Of a stretch of DNA of 64,000 nucleotides, positions 26,309 to 35,538 are shown piece by piece (the stretch's first letter is position 1; each line of letters opens with the position of its first letter). The stretch lies in the NCBI GenBank assembly GCA_006969745.1, contig CP030886.1:3507234-3571233 (forward strand), read 5' to 3'. The DNA is from Cytophagaceae bacterium (GTDB lineage Bacteria; Bacteroidota; Bacteroidia; Cytophagales; Cyclobacteriaceae). Below the pieces are notes generated by a model that searched no databases, was not told where the DNA came from, and saw nothing but the letters and a program-made list of their open reading frames with translations. Both the position numbers and the translations under genes were made by a program.

Positions 26309-27805
26309 CTAGTCTTTAGGTTCAATATTCTGATTACCAGAGAATAAGTTGGTAGGGTCGTATTTAGCCTTAATCTCCTTCAATCGTTGAAAGCTATTCT
26401 GATTGTATGCATCCTTTACTCGATCCTTACCTTCTTTATCGACGAAGTTTACATAAACACCTCCATTGCCAAATCTTTGCGCAGCTGTAAATATCCCTTC
26501 TGTCCATTTTTCTTGTTCAGTGGTTTCCTCATCATTTTCCCATCTTGTTTGAATGACCATCCCAAATTTGGAATTCCGGTGCCCCATGGCTGTTGCCTGT
26601 TCGTCGACTCTACCGAAAGCACCTTCCAGGTGCTGAAATTTTATGTCGGAATGCAATGATGCTTTTTTGGTATATGCAACTACTGTATCTATAAAAGCAG
26701 GGGGCAGTTCATTCAGATAGTGACCTTTCCAGATGTTGTGAAATCCATCTCCCCAGGCACCGTCCAATGCCTTTTGCCAGGCTGCATATTTTCTTTTCTT
26801 GACCAGATCTAGCAGTAAATTGTTTGAAAGTGATTTGAGAGGTGAAATAAACTTTTCTCCATCTTCTACTAAGCCATTGTAAGTTGCCGAAATGATTATT
26901 ACCGGCTGGTGATGCAGTTCTTCAGGAATAGCTGATGAAGCTGGCGCTTTTCGAAAAAGAAGCCACGTTCCTAAATCGTCAGGAACTGAATCAATGTACT
27001 GAAGATAGTTTTTGACAACATCCTGTGCTTCCTCTATTGGATAAAATAGCAAGCCAGCCATCAGATCAGGCCCAACATCATGTAGTTGAAATTTGAAGGA
27101 AGTAACAATACCAAAATTGCCTCCTCCACCTCTAATTGCCCAAAAAAGCTCTGGATTCTGATTTTTATTTATAGTAAGTAAATCACCGTCTGCTGTAACA
27201 ATCTGAGCTTCAATAAGATTGTCACAGGCTGCACCCAACGATCGATGCAACCATCCCAATCCTCCACCCAAAGTATATCCGCCAATGCCTACCTCAGAAA
27301 CAATTGCCCCGGTGACAGCCAATCCGTATTGCTGGGTGGTGGCATCCAACTCTCCCCAAACAACTCCCGGCTGTACCACTGCAGTTTTTGCTTCCGGGTC
27401 AATATAGATGCCCTTCATTAGGGACAGATCAATGACTACTCCACCTTCGTTCGAAGCAAAAGCGGCACTATTATGTCCGGTAGATTTTACCGAAAATTTT
27501 AAATTATTATCCTTAACAAAGGAAATAGACTTTTGAATATCATCAGTACTACTGCATTGAATAATCAATGCAGGTCGATAATCAAAACGTGCTAAATTCC
27601 AGATCTTCCGTGCTTCGTTGTATTGCGAATCATTTTCAAAAATTAATACACCGTCAATGCTGGATTTTAGCTGATTAATTTTCTTTAAGTCAATTTTTAG
27701 TTCCTCACCACTTCTTGTTTCAATTGCGATTTTTGGATTATTGCAACCTACCGACCCAAGTACCAGAGCCGCAAGACCTACCAGTTTAATAAAAGATTTT
27801 TCCAT
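26309..27805 (-). CDS. Berberine-bridge-type FAD-linked oxidase, lipoprotein
   Basis: 498 residues with a lipobox ending in Cys21. The PCMH-type FAD domain shows SVKSTGHNSA, where His111 is the expected covalent 8-alpha-histidyl link, VQPGVVWGELDA and GGYTLGGGLGWLHR; the second covalent link found in bicovalent enzymes is missing, since no Cys stands in the VGIGGY segment. The C-terminal tail NQNSFQRLKEIKAKYDPTNLFSGNQNI is the BBE motif. Members oxidise sugars, oligosaccharides or phenolics; the substrate is unknown here. A carbohydrate oxidase role next to the sugar locus is possible but it is convergent with that operon, so not cotranscribed. Confidence 0.88.
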   Translation of the reverse strand: MEKSFIKLVGLAALVLGSVGCNNPKIAIETRSGEELKIDLKKINQLKSSIDGVLIFENDSQYNEARKIWNLARFDYRPALIIQCSSTDDIQKSISFVKDNNLKFSVKSTGHNSAAFASNEGGVVIDLSLMKGIYIDPEAKTAVVQPGVVWGELDATTQQYGLAVTGAIVSEVGIGGYTLGGGLGWLHRSLGAACDNLIEAQIVTADGDLLTINKNQNPELFWAIRGGGGNFGIVTSFKFQLHDVGPDLMAGLLFYPIEEAQDVVKNYLQYIDSVPDDLGTWLLFRKAPASSAIPEELHHQPVIIISATYNGLVEDGEKFISPLKSLSNNLLLDLVKKRKYAAWQKALDGAWGDGFHNIWKGHYLNELPPAFIDTVVAYTKKASLHSDIKFQHLEGAFGRVDEQATAMGHRNSKFGMVIQTRWENDEETTEQEKWTEGIFTAAQRFGNGGVYVNFVDKEGKDRVKDAYNQNSFQRLKEIKAKYDPTNLFSGNQNIEPKD

Positions 27806-27919
27806 ATGAATTCAATTATTTGAGGCGAAGAAAATACTTCACTCTTTGAGAAATTCATTTGGACGATTACAAAGGGTCTACAAGGTTGTGAAACTATCCG
27901 AATATTGATTTGGAGGTGG

Positions 27920-28330
27920 TTAAAGCAGGATTACAATTTGAGGTGCCTGCAGTTGATTCTGATCTAAACGAGACCTTCTTCTTTTAATACCCATTTCTGT
28001 AAAATCCATTATTTGTGGTTTTTCAGATAATTCTAATAACCTTTTATCCAATAGAGGTTTTCCATTTTGAATAATGTAGTCAGGAAAAAAAGAACGGTCT
28101 TCAATTGGTTTTTCATTCCAAACCGACTTAAAAAACGGATAATTCATATTCATCATTCGCTCTTGAATGAAACTCTCTTCATTTGAGTATGAGAGCATTA
28201 ACTCTGTAGGGGTATCAAAGTCCATCATCATTTGACCTTTTGCATTGAAAATAGACATGATGTAAATCATCAGAATGAGCGTGAATAAAAAGATACCTTC
28301 TAAAATTCTACTTATGGTGCGCGTTTTCAT
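27920..28330 (-). CDS. Hypothetical membrane-anchored protein
   Basis: 136 residues, not recognised. One hydrophobic segment at residues 11-28 (EGIFLFTLILMIYIMSIF) works as signal anchor; the rest is polar with many Met and Asp and ends in a basic stretch (GIKRRRSR) and IVILL. It follows the TPR gene by 21 bases on the same strand, so the two are probably cotranscribed. No function can be given. Confidence 0.55.
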   Translation of the reverse strand: MKTRTISRILEGIFLFTLILMIYIMSIFNAKGQMMMDFDTPTELMLSYSNEESFIQERMMNMNYPFFKSVWNEKPIEDRSFFPDYIIQNGKPLLDKRLLELSEKPQIMDFTEMGIKRRRSRLDQNQLQAPQIVILL

Positions 28331-28351
28331 GGCTTCAGTGTTTTGAGTTAA

Positions 28352-28666
28352 TTATATGGAAGTGTGACGATTGTCGGTGCCTTCTAGAAATATTTTTGTG
28401 AATTGAGGATCAAGCCTAAGGGCCGTTTGCATATCGTCAGCGTACTTCACAAATTCACCTGAAGCTCTGTATGCTTTGGCTCGCTTCAGATATCCGAGCG
28501 CATGCTTTGGTCGCTCCTCAATGGCCTTCGAATAGTGAATGATCGATTCTTCGATGTTTTGCCTGCTGAATTCACGATCTCCCTGTCGAATCCAATAGTT
28601 GGTAGATGAGCTGAAGTCACCTGTGAGTATTAATACAAGATGTAAAGCTATTGTATTTAAAAGCAT
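28352..28666 (-). CDS. Small TPR-repeat protein
   Basis: 104 residues with an N-terminal hydrophobic signal segment (NTIALHLVLILTG) and about two tetratricopeptide repeats, seen in WIRQGDREFSRQNIEESIIH and GYLKRAKAYRASGEFVKYA with the DPQF ending. Such a protein would bind peptides or partner proteins in the periplasm or at the membrane. First of a two-gene unit with the following hypothetical protein, divergent from the DoxX gene. Confidence 0.65.
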   Translation of the reverse strand: MLLNTIALHLVLILTGDFSSSTNYWIRQGDREFSRQNIEESIIHYSKAIEERPKHALGYLKRAKAYRASGEFVKYADDMQTALRLDPQFTKIFLEGTDNRHTSI

Positions 28667-28825
28667 AACTATAATTTATGATAGTATTACTTTTAAAACG
28701 ATTACGGTCTCTTAAGGTTTGATTTAATAGATTAATAAAACTTATGGAATTCATAAACGGTAGAGGATACATACTACTTAGATTGACCTCATTTTCCTAT
28801 CTTGAACGCTCGATTAACTTGTCTT

Positions 28826-29239
28826 ATGAAAACAATTTTACTTTCTGCACCGATTCTATGTCTCTTGTTTCTGGCCATCTTGTTTTTACAGTCAGGCCTT
28901 GATAAAGTCTTCAATTATAATGGCAATAAAGAGTGGTTAAAAGAACACTTTGCGAGCAGCCCATTAAAGAGTACGGTGGGCCTTTTGATGCCTGTGATTA
29001 CTCTACTCGAAGTAGCAGCTGGCCTATCTAGCGCTGTGGGCATTTATTTCATCATTTTTGAGCGTGATGCTACAATCGGTTTGATCGGCGCTCAACTAGC
29101 GACCGTATCCATTTTGGCACTTTTCTTTGGTCAAAGGCTGGCTCAGGATTATGAAGGAGCAGCAACACTTACCACGTATTTCATTATTGCCATAATGACG
29201 ATCTATTTACTATGGGATATGATACCCATAGGATACTAG
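28826..29239 (+). CDS. DoxX-like membrane protein
   Basis: 137 residues, four predicted membrane helices: LLSAPILCLLFLAILFLQSG, then VGLLMPVITLLEVAAGLSSA, IGLIGAQLATVSILALFFG and TYFIIAIMTIYLLW. The SGLDKVFNYNGNKEWLKEHF segment after helix 1 matches the DoxX/DoxD-like family, whose roles include quinone- or thiol-linked redox. The ATG is used instead of a TTG eight codons upstream. It precedes an AraC regulator by 52 bases on the same strand. Confidence 0.75.
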   Translation: MKTILLSAPILCLLFLAILFLQSGLDKVFNYNGNKEWLKEHFASSPLKSTVGLLMPVITLLEVAAGLSSAVGIYFIIFERDATIGLIGAQLATVSILALFFGQRLAQDYEGAATLTTYFIIAIMTIYLLWDMIPIGY

Positions 29240-29291
29240 CTTAACGAATAATAGATCAGGGATTTAAAATTGTTTCCTGTTTATTATCTCA

Positions 29292-30350
29292 ATGACTTAT
29301 TTAAGAATAATACTGCTCGTTTTTTCGCTTTGCGGGATATTTATTTCCGGCGGTCTTTTTTTTCGTAAAAACAACCTGAAGCATCGAACGATTGCTGTTT
29401 TTATTTGCTTGCTGAGCATTGAGTATCTCGATTTTTTGTTCAATACAAGCGGTGTAGCAAAGTTGTATCCTTCGTTTATCGGTCTCACATTTTTCCCGAT
29501 AGGATTCTTGTACGGTCCGCTACTTTTTTTGCACGTCAAAAGCATTTTTGATGCAAAGTTTCAAGCAAAAGACCTTTTGCATTTTATTCCATTTTTTTTG
29601 ATGATCATCGCTCTTATTGATGTCTATTCTATTCAGGATGGAGTAGCGCGAAGACAATTTCTAACTGAAAATTTCTTTTACAGATTTCTCTATTATAATT
29701 ATTTGAGATCTGCATATATCCTGATTTACGGAATTGTGGTATTCTTTTATTTCCGCCGAAAAAAACATAATTCTTCTTTGGCTGATGTCACTTATGCCAG
29801 CGGCATTATAGCCATTTATTTTGCTTCGGCAGTTGCTGTAACCTTACTTACAGAATTTGCCAGTGGGTATCGGGACTTTGTATTTTATTATTTGATTTCC
29901 AGTAGTATTTCACTTTTCATCGGTTTTCTCCTCTATACCAAATCTTCATTCTTAATGACCATTGGTAAATACTTGAGTTCTTCGCTTGGAGAAGAAGAAA
30001 TGAAGGAAATAACATCAAAATTGAAAATGGAATTGGAATCACAAAAAGCCTATTTAAAACGTGATCTTTCAATAGCTGATTTGGCTGCCAGCGTCAATGA
30101 GTCCTCTCACAGACTATCGCAAACATTGTCTGCGCATATTGGAAAAAACTTTAATGATTATATCAATACCTATCGGATCAATTATGCAAAAGAGCTATTG
30201 GCTAATCCGGATTTTGATCACTATAAGGTAGAGGCAGTGGCCATAGATTCTGGATTTAATAATAAAGTGACCTTTTATAAGGCATTTACTAAAGTCACGG
30301 GAACCACGCCCTCATCTTACCGCAAATATGTAAAATCGGGTCACGAATAA
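29292..30350 (+). CDS. AraC-family regulator with seven-helix membrane sensor
   Basis: 352 residues. About seven membrane helices fill residues 1-225, followed by a linker and a C-terminal AraC DNA-binding domain with two HTH units (LSIADLAASVNESSHRLSQT and AVAIDSGFNNKVTFYKAFTK, ending TGTTPSSYRKY). Membrane AraC regulators of this layout are common in Bacteroidota and presumably sense an envelope signal; ligand and targets are unknown. Its neighbour DoxX gene is the likeliest target or partner by position. Confidence 0.85.
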   Translation: MTYLRIILLVFSLCGIFISGGLFFRKNNLKHRTIAVFICLLSIEYLDFLFNTSGVAKLYPSFIGLTFFPIGFLYGPLLFLHVKSIFDAKFQAKDLLHFIPFFLMIIALIDVYSIQDGVARRQFLTENFFYRFLYYNYLRSAYILIYGIVVFFYFRRKKHNSSLADVTYASGIIAIYFASAVAVTLLTEFASGYRDFVFYYLISSSISLFIGFLLYTKSSFLMTIGKYLSSSLGEEEMKEITSKLKMELESQKAYLKRDLSIADLAASVNESSHRLSQTLSAHIGKNFNDYINTYRINYAKELLANPDFDHYKVEAVAIDSGFNNKVTFYKAFTKVTGTTPSSYRKYVKSGHE

Positions 30351-30415
30351 TTATTCTTAACGACTACACAGATATCCGGAGTGTGGTGTTTAAGGACATT
30401 GGCTAGTCTTGGCCA

Positions 30416-31918
30416 ATGAAACGAATATTAGTGCTCTTTTCCCTCGTATCCAATTTAACCCTGGCTGCACAAACTGATCTTCCTGAAGTCAATACATATG
30501 ATTCACTTGGAAATACCGCCTTGATCCGAGCAGTAAAAAATCAAAAAATTGATGAGGTTAATCAACTACTTACTGAAGGGGCAGATCCGAATAAACCTAC
30601 AAAGGGAGGATTGAATGGTTCGCCTTTGATGTATGCTGTTGCCTACAATAATGTGCCTATTGCCAGTGCTCTATTAAGTGCCGGTGCCTTAATTGATCAG
30701 GTTGATATCAACGGAGACCCAGCGATCAACTGGGCTACCTACTATGGATATGTGGCATCTATGAAATTCTTAATTGAAAATGGCGCTGACCTCACCATTA
30801 AGAGTAAGCATGGCACTCCAGTGGATGTCGCCTTCAGGCTTTGGCACGCTGACTCTGTAGCACAGGTCTTTAGAAAATCAATGAATGCAGACCTGCCAAA
30901 AAATCATAAAACGCTGATAAATGCAGTTCGTAAACAGGACGCTAAATTGGTGAAGAAGCTAATAATGAAAGGTGCAGAGCCCAACCTGGAGGATGAGCTT
31001 GGAACTCCATTGATTCATATGGCATCTGAGAATGGGGATATTACCACTCTCAAAATACTTGTGGAGGCGGGCGCAGATCTCTCAAAACTTAACAGGGTGG
31101 GACAAAGTGCCTTGACAATTGCTGCACGATTTGGAAGAGTAGAAGTGGTGGATTATTTGCTAAGATCCGGAGCCAATCCTAATCACGCCGGAGAAGAGTA
31201 TCTCCTGACCCCATTAATGGGTGCAGGGGTCAATGGCAATGTTCAAATTGTTGAGGCATTGATAAATGCTGACGCGGATTTAGATCAACAAGATGTTGTC
31301 AATCAGGCTTCGGCGCTTGTTTGGGCCTTGTTTTATGGAAATACGGATGCAGGTCTGCTTATGTTGGATAGAGGAGCTGATTATAATCAGATGACTCTTG
31401 ATGGCAAATACACTATAAAAGACGTTGCTGAAGGATATGAAAATGAGGTTGTGCTAAGCAAAATTGAGGAACTGCAACAGGACGACAACCCAATGATAGG
31501 ATCGTGGAAAATAAAGCAAATCGACTATATCTATGCCGATACTACCTATGTAGTACCGATGAGTTATGAAGGTAGATTGATAGTTTCCGCTACAAGCTAT
31601 TCTATCATGTACAATCCGTATGGAAGAAAGCGGAAAAGCGCAGAGACCTTGAGCAAATTGACAGATGATGAGATCAAATATGCATTTCAAACCCTTGTTT
31701 TTAACAGCGGTAGCTATGAGCTAGTGGGTGACAGTTTTGTGACTACAGCTGATATGGCCAAGGTGGCCGGGTTTGAAGGCGGAGTTCAGTATTACAGAAT
31801 GGTAGAAGATGATGAATCATTTACCATTACCATGTACGACGAAACATTTCCCTCCGGCAATAAGCCCGAATGGTACGGTAGTCTGGAAATAAGATTCTAT
31901 CTCGAAAAAGAGATTTAA
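30416..31918 (+). CDS. Secreted ankyrin-repeat protein
   Basis: 500 residues with a signal peptide (ends LTLAAQ). Around eight ankyrin repeats span about residues 30-345, for example GNTALIRAVKNQKIDEVNQL, GTPLIHMASENGDITTLKIL and GQSALTIAARFGRVEVVDYL. The C-terminal 150 residues are a separate beta-rich domain (MIGSWKIKQIDYIYADTTYV onward) I do not recognise; it resembles lipocalin-like stand-alone domains only loosely. A terminator follows, so it is a single-gene unit or the end of one. Confidence 0.85.
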   Translation: MKRILVLFSLVSNLTLAAQTDLPEVNTYDSLGNTALIRAVKNQKIDEVNQLLTEGADPNKPTKGGLNGSPLMYAVAYNNVPIASALLSAGALIDQVDINGDPAINWATYYGYVASMKFLIENGADLTIKSKHGTPVDVAFRLWHADSVAQVFRKSMNADLPKNHKTLINAVRKQDAKLVKKLIMKGAEPNLEDELGTPLIHMASENGDITTLKILVEAGADLSKLNRVGQSALTIAARFGRVEVVDYLLRSGANPNHAGEEYLLTPLMGAGVNGNVQIVEALINADADLDQQDVVNQASALVWALFYGNTDAGLLMLDRGADYNQMTLDGKYTIKDVAEGYENEVVLSKIEELQQDDNPMIGSWKIKQIDYIYADTTYVVPMSYEGRLIVSATSYSIMYNPYGRKRKSAETLSKLTDDEIKYAFQTLVFNSGSYELVGDSFVTTADMAKVAGFEGGVQYYRMVEDDESFTITMYDETFPSGNKPEWYGSLEIRFYLEKEI

Positions 31919-31950
31919 GAAACTAGTTTGTCCTAGTAAATTGAGTTTTT

Positions 31951-31984
31951 AATGCTCCAGTTTAATCGTCTGGAGCATTTTTTG
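31951..31984 (+). terminator. Rho-independent terminator after the ankyrin gene
   Basis: Perfect 10-bp stem AATGCTCCAG/CTGGAGCATT, 9-base loop, then TTTTTG. It sits 33 bases after the ankyrin stop. Confidence 0.85.
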
Positions 31985-32034
31985 TTTTTAAAGGTGGGAT
32001 TGAACTTTTCAGTGATTCATCCCATTTACTTTTC

Positions 32035-32544
32035 ATGGACATAAACGTATCCATTGCCTCTTCAAAAGATTACCCACAGGTAGGACAGCTTATGGTTGAT
32101 GTTTATGCAAGTCTGGAGGGTTTTGCTACTCCGGAAGAACAACCGGCCTATTACGAGATGTTGGCCAATATTGGGGATTTCGCCGACAAACCCAGTGTGG
32201 ATATTTTGATAGCCAGTGAACGGGATCAACTGCTTGGTGCAGTGGTTTATATCGGAGATGTTGCAGACTATAGCGCTGGAATTGATTTAAGTAATGAAAA
32301 AGCCGCTGCTTTTAGACTATTGGCTGTTTCAAATCAGGCGAGGGGCCTCGGTATTGGCAAACTGCTCACAAATGCCTGCCTCGATAGAGCAAAAACTAAC
32401 GGATTGAAGCAAGTGATCATTCATACGACAGACGCCATGAAGGTGGCATGGGGGATGTATGAAAAGATTGGTTTTAAACGAGATGAAAGTTTGGATTTCC
32501 TACAAAGTGGATTGAAAGTATACGGCTTTAGACTAATCTTTTAG
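32035..32544 (+). CDS. GNAT-family N-acetyltransferase
   Basis: 169 residues with the GNAT fold. The acetyl-CoA loop is LAVSNQARGLGIGKLLTNAC (Q/RxxGxG/A motif), followed by the VIIHTTDAMKVAWGMYEKIGFKRDE segment typical of the C-terminal half. Substrate unknown. Its TAG stop shares bases with the TAA stop of the convergent VWA gene. Confidence 0.88.
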   Translation: MDINVSIASSKDYPQVGQLMVDVYASLEGFATPEEQPAYYEMLANIGDFADKPSVDILIASERDQLLGAVVYIGDVADYSAGIDLSNEKAAAFRLLAVSNQARGLGIGKLLTNACLDRAKTNGLKQVIIHTTDAMKVAWGMYEKIGFKRDESLDFLQSGLKVYGFRLIF

Positions 32545-33872
32545 CCTTCTGTACTTTTTGAATTCATCTCTCTAACGGCTCGCTCTATCCCGTGTGGTGT
32601 AAGCGGAAACATCGGCACGAGCTCTTTCATGACCTGAATAGTGTAGGTGCCGGGCCAGTACTTCAGTGGCTCTGGATTTAGCCAAACAGTTTTCTTAAAT
32701 TTCTTGGTGATGGCCTGAATGTTGCGAATACTGAGTGGACTAAGCTCGTAGGGTGCCATAGCAGAATCTCCAATAAAAAACACCCGATAATCCTTATTGT
32801 GCATCAGCAACTTATCGATTGAAATGTAGGTAGACCTACGCTCATCGATCCATACACGATCGTAGATGGTATTGTGGAAATAGTAGACTTCAAGGTCATG
32901 GGCGAAGCGAGTTTTCATTTTACGAAACAGCTCCTGAACACTTCGGATATAGGGAGCCATTGAATAGCCGCCATTATCTATCAGCACGATGATTTTAAGC
33001 TCTTCAAACTTTTCGCTGGTGAGTTCAGGTAAGAAAAGTCCACCTCGTTTTAGGCCTGATTTGATGGTATGAGGAATGTCCAGTTTTTCAATAGCACTTT
33101 CTTCGATCACACCTTTAATGGAAGCAAGTGCTGCATCAACGTTGTTGTCATTGAGCAAAGCATCTCGATCAATTGGAAAGTAGTTTTTATCACCAATTAC
33201 TTTTCGAGCCATCCTTCCGCCACCCTGTCCACCGACACGCAATCCATTCTTAGCAGCACCGCCATGTCCATATGGTGATATTCCGCTCGTTCCAATCCAG
33301 TGACTTCCGCCGCTGTGGTTGGTTCGTTGTTGGTCTTTCACCTTCTCCATTCGTTCCAAAAGCTCTTCGAGTGAAAGATCTGAGTAGTCAGCCATCTTAT
33401 CGAGTACACGTTCAGCAGGCTGCCCATCTACTTCTTGACCATCTTCATCTTCAAGATCCGGATTGTCTTTGTCCCAGATTTTTTTGCCATTTACCACTTC
33501 CTTAATGTCATAGCTGGTGAGATGCACCTGATCAAGAAAGGTGTTTACGAGCTCTTCTTCAGTAAGGTCAATGTCTTTGTCTGCCTCGTCAACGTACTTG
33601 GTCTTCCATTTCTGAAATGTCTCCGAGCGTAGAATGGCGTCTTCCAAGGTCTGTCCTGGTGCTATTGGTACGTGGAGGAAGTATTCGTAGTAAGCTTTTG
33701 TGAAAGGCCCTATGTCTTCTGGTTCTTTCACGACGATACCTTTGAGCGTATTATGCAAGTCACCAAGCGTCTTTACCAGCCCTTTTTGCATGGCTTTTCT
33801 CAGGGTGAGCAATGTGCGCACGTCTGCCTTGAGGCCATGTTTGCGAAATGATGCTGGTAATGAGCTCAACAT
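32541..33872 (-). CDS. VWA-domain (CoxE-like) protein
   Basis: 443 residues, no signal peptide. The N-terminal half is helical and charged; a Gly/His-rich linker (GGSHWIGTSGISPYGHGGAA) leads to a von Willebrand A domain with an altered MIDAS motif, LIDNGGYSMAPY, in place of the usual DxSxS, and a later FFIGDSAM. Such proteins partner MoxR AAA+ ATPases in assembling or maturing target complexes. The MoxR gene lies directly upstream, one base away, so the two act together. The client protein is unknown. Confidence 0.85.
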   Translation of the reverse strand: MLSSLPASFRKHGLKADVRTLLTLRKAMQKGLVKTLGDLHNTLKGIVVKEPEDIGPFTKAYYEYFLHVPIAPGQTLEDAILRSETFQKWKTKYVDEADKDIDLTEEELVNTFLDQVHLTSYDIKEVVNGKKIWDKDNPDLEDEDGQEVDGQPAERVLDKMADYSDLSLEELLERMEKVKDQQRTNHSGGSHWIGTSGISPYGHGGAAKNGLRVGGQGGGRMARKVIGDKNYFPIDRDALLNDNNVDAALASIKGVIEESAIEKLDIPHTIKSGLKRGGLFLPELTSEKFEELKIIVLIDNGGYSMAPYIRSVQELFRKMKTRFAHDLEVYYFHNTIYDRVWIDERRSTYISIDKLLMHNKDYRVFFIGDSAMAPYELSPLSIRNIQAITKKFKKTVWLNPEPLKYWPGTYTIQVMKELVPMFPLTPHGIERAVREMNSKSTEG

Positions 33873-33873
33873 A

Positions 33874-34779
33874 TCAATTAAGGTAAGTTCCTAAATTATC
33901 TCCTGCTCCAATCATCCGATTGACACGTTCCATGTCAGCTTGTGTCTTTATCAACGCTCCGACACCTTCCAGCCCTTGAATTTTTTCTGTAGCCTCTTTT
34001 GGAGCAATATCACTCATATACTTCAGCCAGTTCAGGATTTCCCTGGTAGTAGGAGATCTTTCCAGCCCTAATCTTCTGAGGTGATAAAATACATCCAACG
34101 CAACTTTCACCACTTTTTCATCCAATCCGGGATGATGCTTTTCTACAATCTGGCTCATCACATCTTTTTCAGGAAAATGAATGTAATGGTAAATGCACCT
34201 TCCTTTAAATGCAGTGGGAAGTTCTTGTTCCCGATTGGAGGTGATCACAATTGCTGGCATATCTTCTTCTGAAACCTCTATGATCTCTCCGGACTCAGGC
34301 ATGATAAACTTTCGATGACTTAAGGCATAAAGAAGGTCGTTGGGGAATTCCCTGGGAGCCTTATCAATTTCATCAATTAGCAAAACAGAGTTTGGTTTGC
34401 TGTAAGCGATTGCTGCTGGACCTTTTACCACATAGTCTGCAAGAGATTCCGGGTTGCGGTTTCCGGTAGAGAGCCTACTTTCAAGGCCTTTTTCCTCACG
34501 CTGGGCATTCAGAATCTCTATTTGCGAATCTCTCAAGTATTTCACGTGATCGAATCGAGCTACAAATTGTTCGACATTACTTTTCGAACCCACCGGATAC
34601 ACTTCTAGATCCAGTCCACGATCTTTTGCATAATGAATAGGAAGCTCAGTTTTTCCTGTGCCGGGCTCGCCTTCAATGAGTAGAGGCATACCTAATGTAC
34701 GCGCCATATGAAATGCTTGGGCCAGATCCGGGTCGCATAAATATTTATCTGATCCTGTCCAGTGTTTGGTTTCTGCCAT
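33874..34779 (-). CDS. MoxR-family AAA+ ATPase
   Basis: 301 residues. Walker A GEPGTGKT (37-44), Walker B VLLIDEIDKA, sensor 1 AIVITSNREQELP and the arginine-finger region GRCIYHYIHFP; the helical lid follows (ERSPTTREILNWLKYM). MoxR ATPases use ATP to remodel partners, usually with a VWA protein encoded alongside, as here. Likely cytoplasmic. The transglutaminase-like gene upstream by 76 bases may belong to the same group. Confidence 0.92.
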   Translation of the reverse strand: MAETKHWTGSDKYLCDPDLAQAFHMARTLGMPLLIEGEPGTGKTELPIHYAKDRGLDLEVYPVGSKSNVEQFVARFDHVKYLRDSQIEILNAQREEKGLESRLSTGNRNPESLADYVVKGPAAIAYSKPNSVLLIDEIDKAPREFPNDLLYALSHRKFIMPESGEIIEVSEEDMPAIVITSNREQELPTAFKGRCIYHYIHFPEKDVMSQIVEKHHPGLDEKVVKVALDVFYHLRRLGLERSPTTREILNWLKYMSDIAPKEATEKIQGLEGVGALIKTQADMERVNRMIGAGDNLGTYLN

Positions 34780-34855
34780 ATATTATCTTATCAATTCCTA
34801 CCTATTATACTAAATCTTAACCATAGATGATTAAATGAGTTCAGAATGACTCTAT

Positions 34856-35536
34856 TTAAAGCTTGAGTTCACCATATTCGTTGAGGAGGCTATCGAGCTT
34901 AGGGTAATTTTCCCGCATATTGGATTCAATGAATTCCAACGGCACATCCCCAAAGGAGCCATAATCTTCCAGGTACTCCATAAACTCCTGTCCTTCCGAG
35001 CTGAAGGCTTGAAAAATCGAATCATTTTTTCCGTCAAACTCCAGTGGTTCCACGCCTGTCAAGCGGCAAAGTTCCTTATTGAATGCAGGAGTGGCCTTGA
35101 CCCAGCGGTCATTGAGGAAGACATCCACCATGCCATGCGGAGTAAGTTCATTGGTGCCAAACTTCTCTGTCAATCGCTCCACGGCGATGTGGTTTTTGAC
35201 CTTGGCAAGGTGTAGTTTGGCAGGAATTCCAAGTCCTCGCAATCCAGCGATATAGAGTACGGATTTATCTATGCAGTGTCCGTGCTTCTTTTGGGCAATG
35301 TTACTGGCCTTTAGTGCATCTTTTCGAAATACAATATCATACGGATTGTATCGCCAGCCATCACGAATCTTGAGATACAAGCCAATGGCTTTTTCATCAT
35401 TACTCAATGTATCGTTTTTGAATTGCTGAATCATCTCTTGAATGACCGGATGTTCATAATCAAAAAAATACGTACTGTTTGTGTTCTCTTTCACACTGAA
35501 TTTTGTTTCAGGATCTATTCCATCAATGGATTTCAT
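34856..35536 (-). CDS. Transglutaminase-like cysteine protease-fold protein
   Basis: 226 residues from the ATG that starts three bases after the aminotransferase stop; a longer reading would overlap that gene heavily. The core shows the catalytic Cys in KKHGHCIDKSVLYIAGLRGLG, with the following HLAKVKNHIAVERL and the His in LTPHGMVDVFLNDRWVKATP, matching the transglutaminase-like fold (Cys-His-Asp). Bacterial members hydrolyse or transfer amide bonds; the substrate is unknown. No signal peptide. Gene order aminotransferase-transglutaminase-MoxR-VWA suggests one unit. Confidence 0.85.
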   Translation of the reverse strand: MKSIDGIDPETKFSVKENTNSTYFFDYEHPVIQEMIQQFKNDTLSNDEKAIGLYLKIRDGWRYNPYDIVFRKDALKASNIAQKKHGHCIDKSVLYIAGLRGLGIPAKLHLAKVKNHIAVERLTEKFGTNELTPHGMVDVFLNDRWVKATPAFNKELCRLTGVEPLEFDGKNDSIFQAFSSEGQEFMEYLEDYGSFGDVPLEFIESNMRENYPKLDSLLNEYGELKL

Positions 35537-35538
35537 TG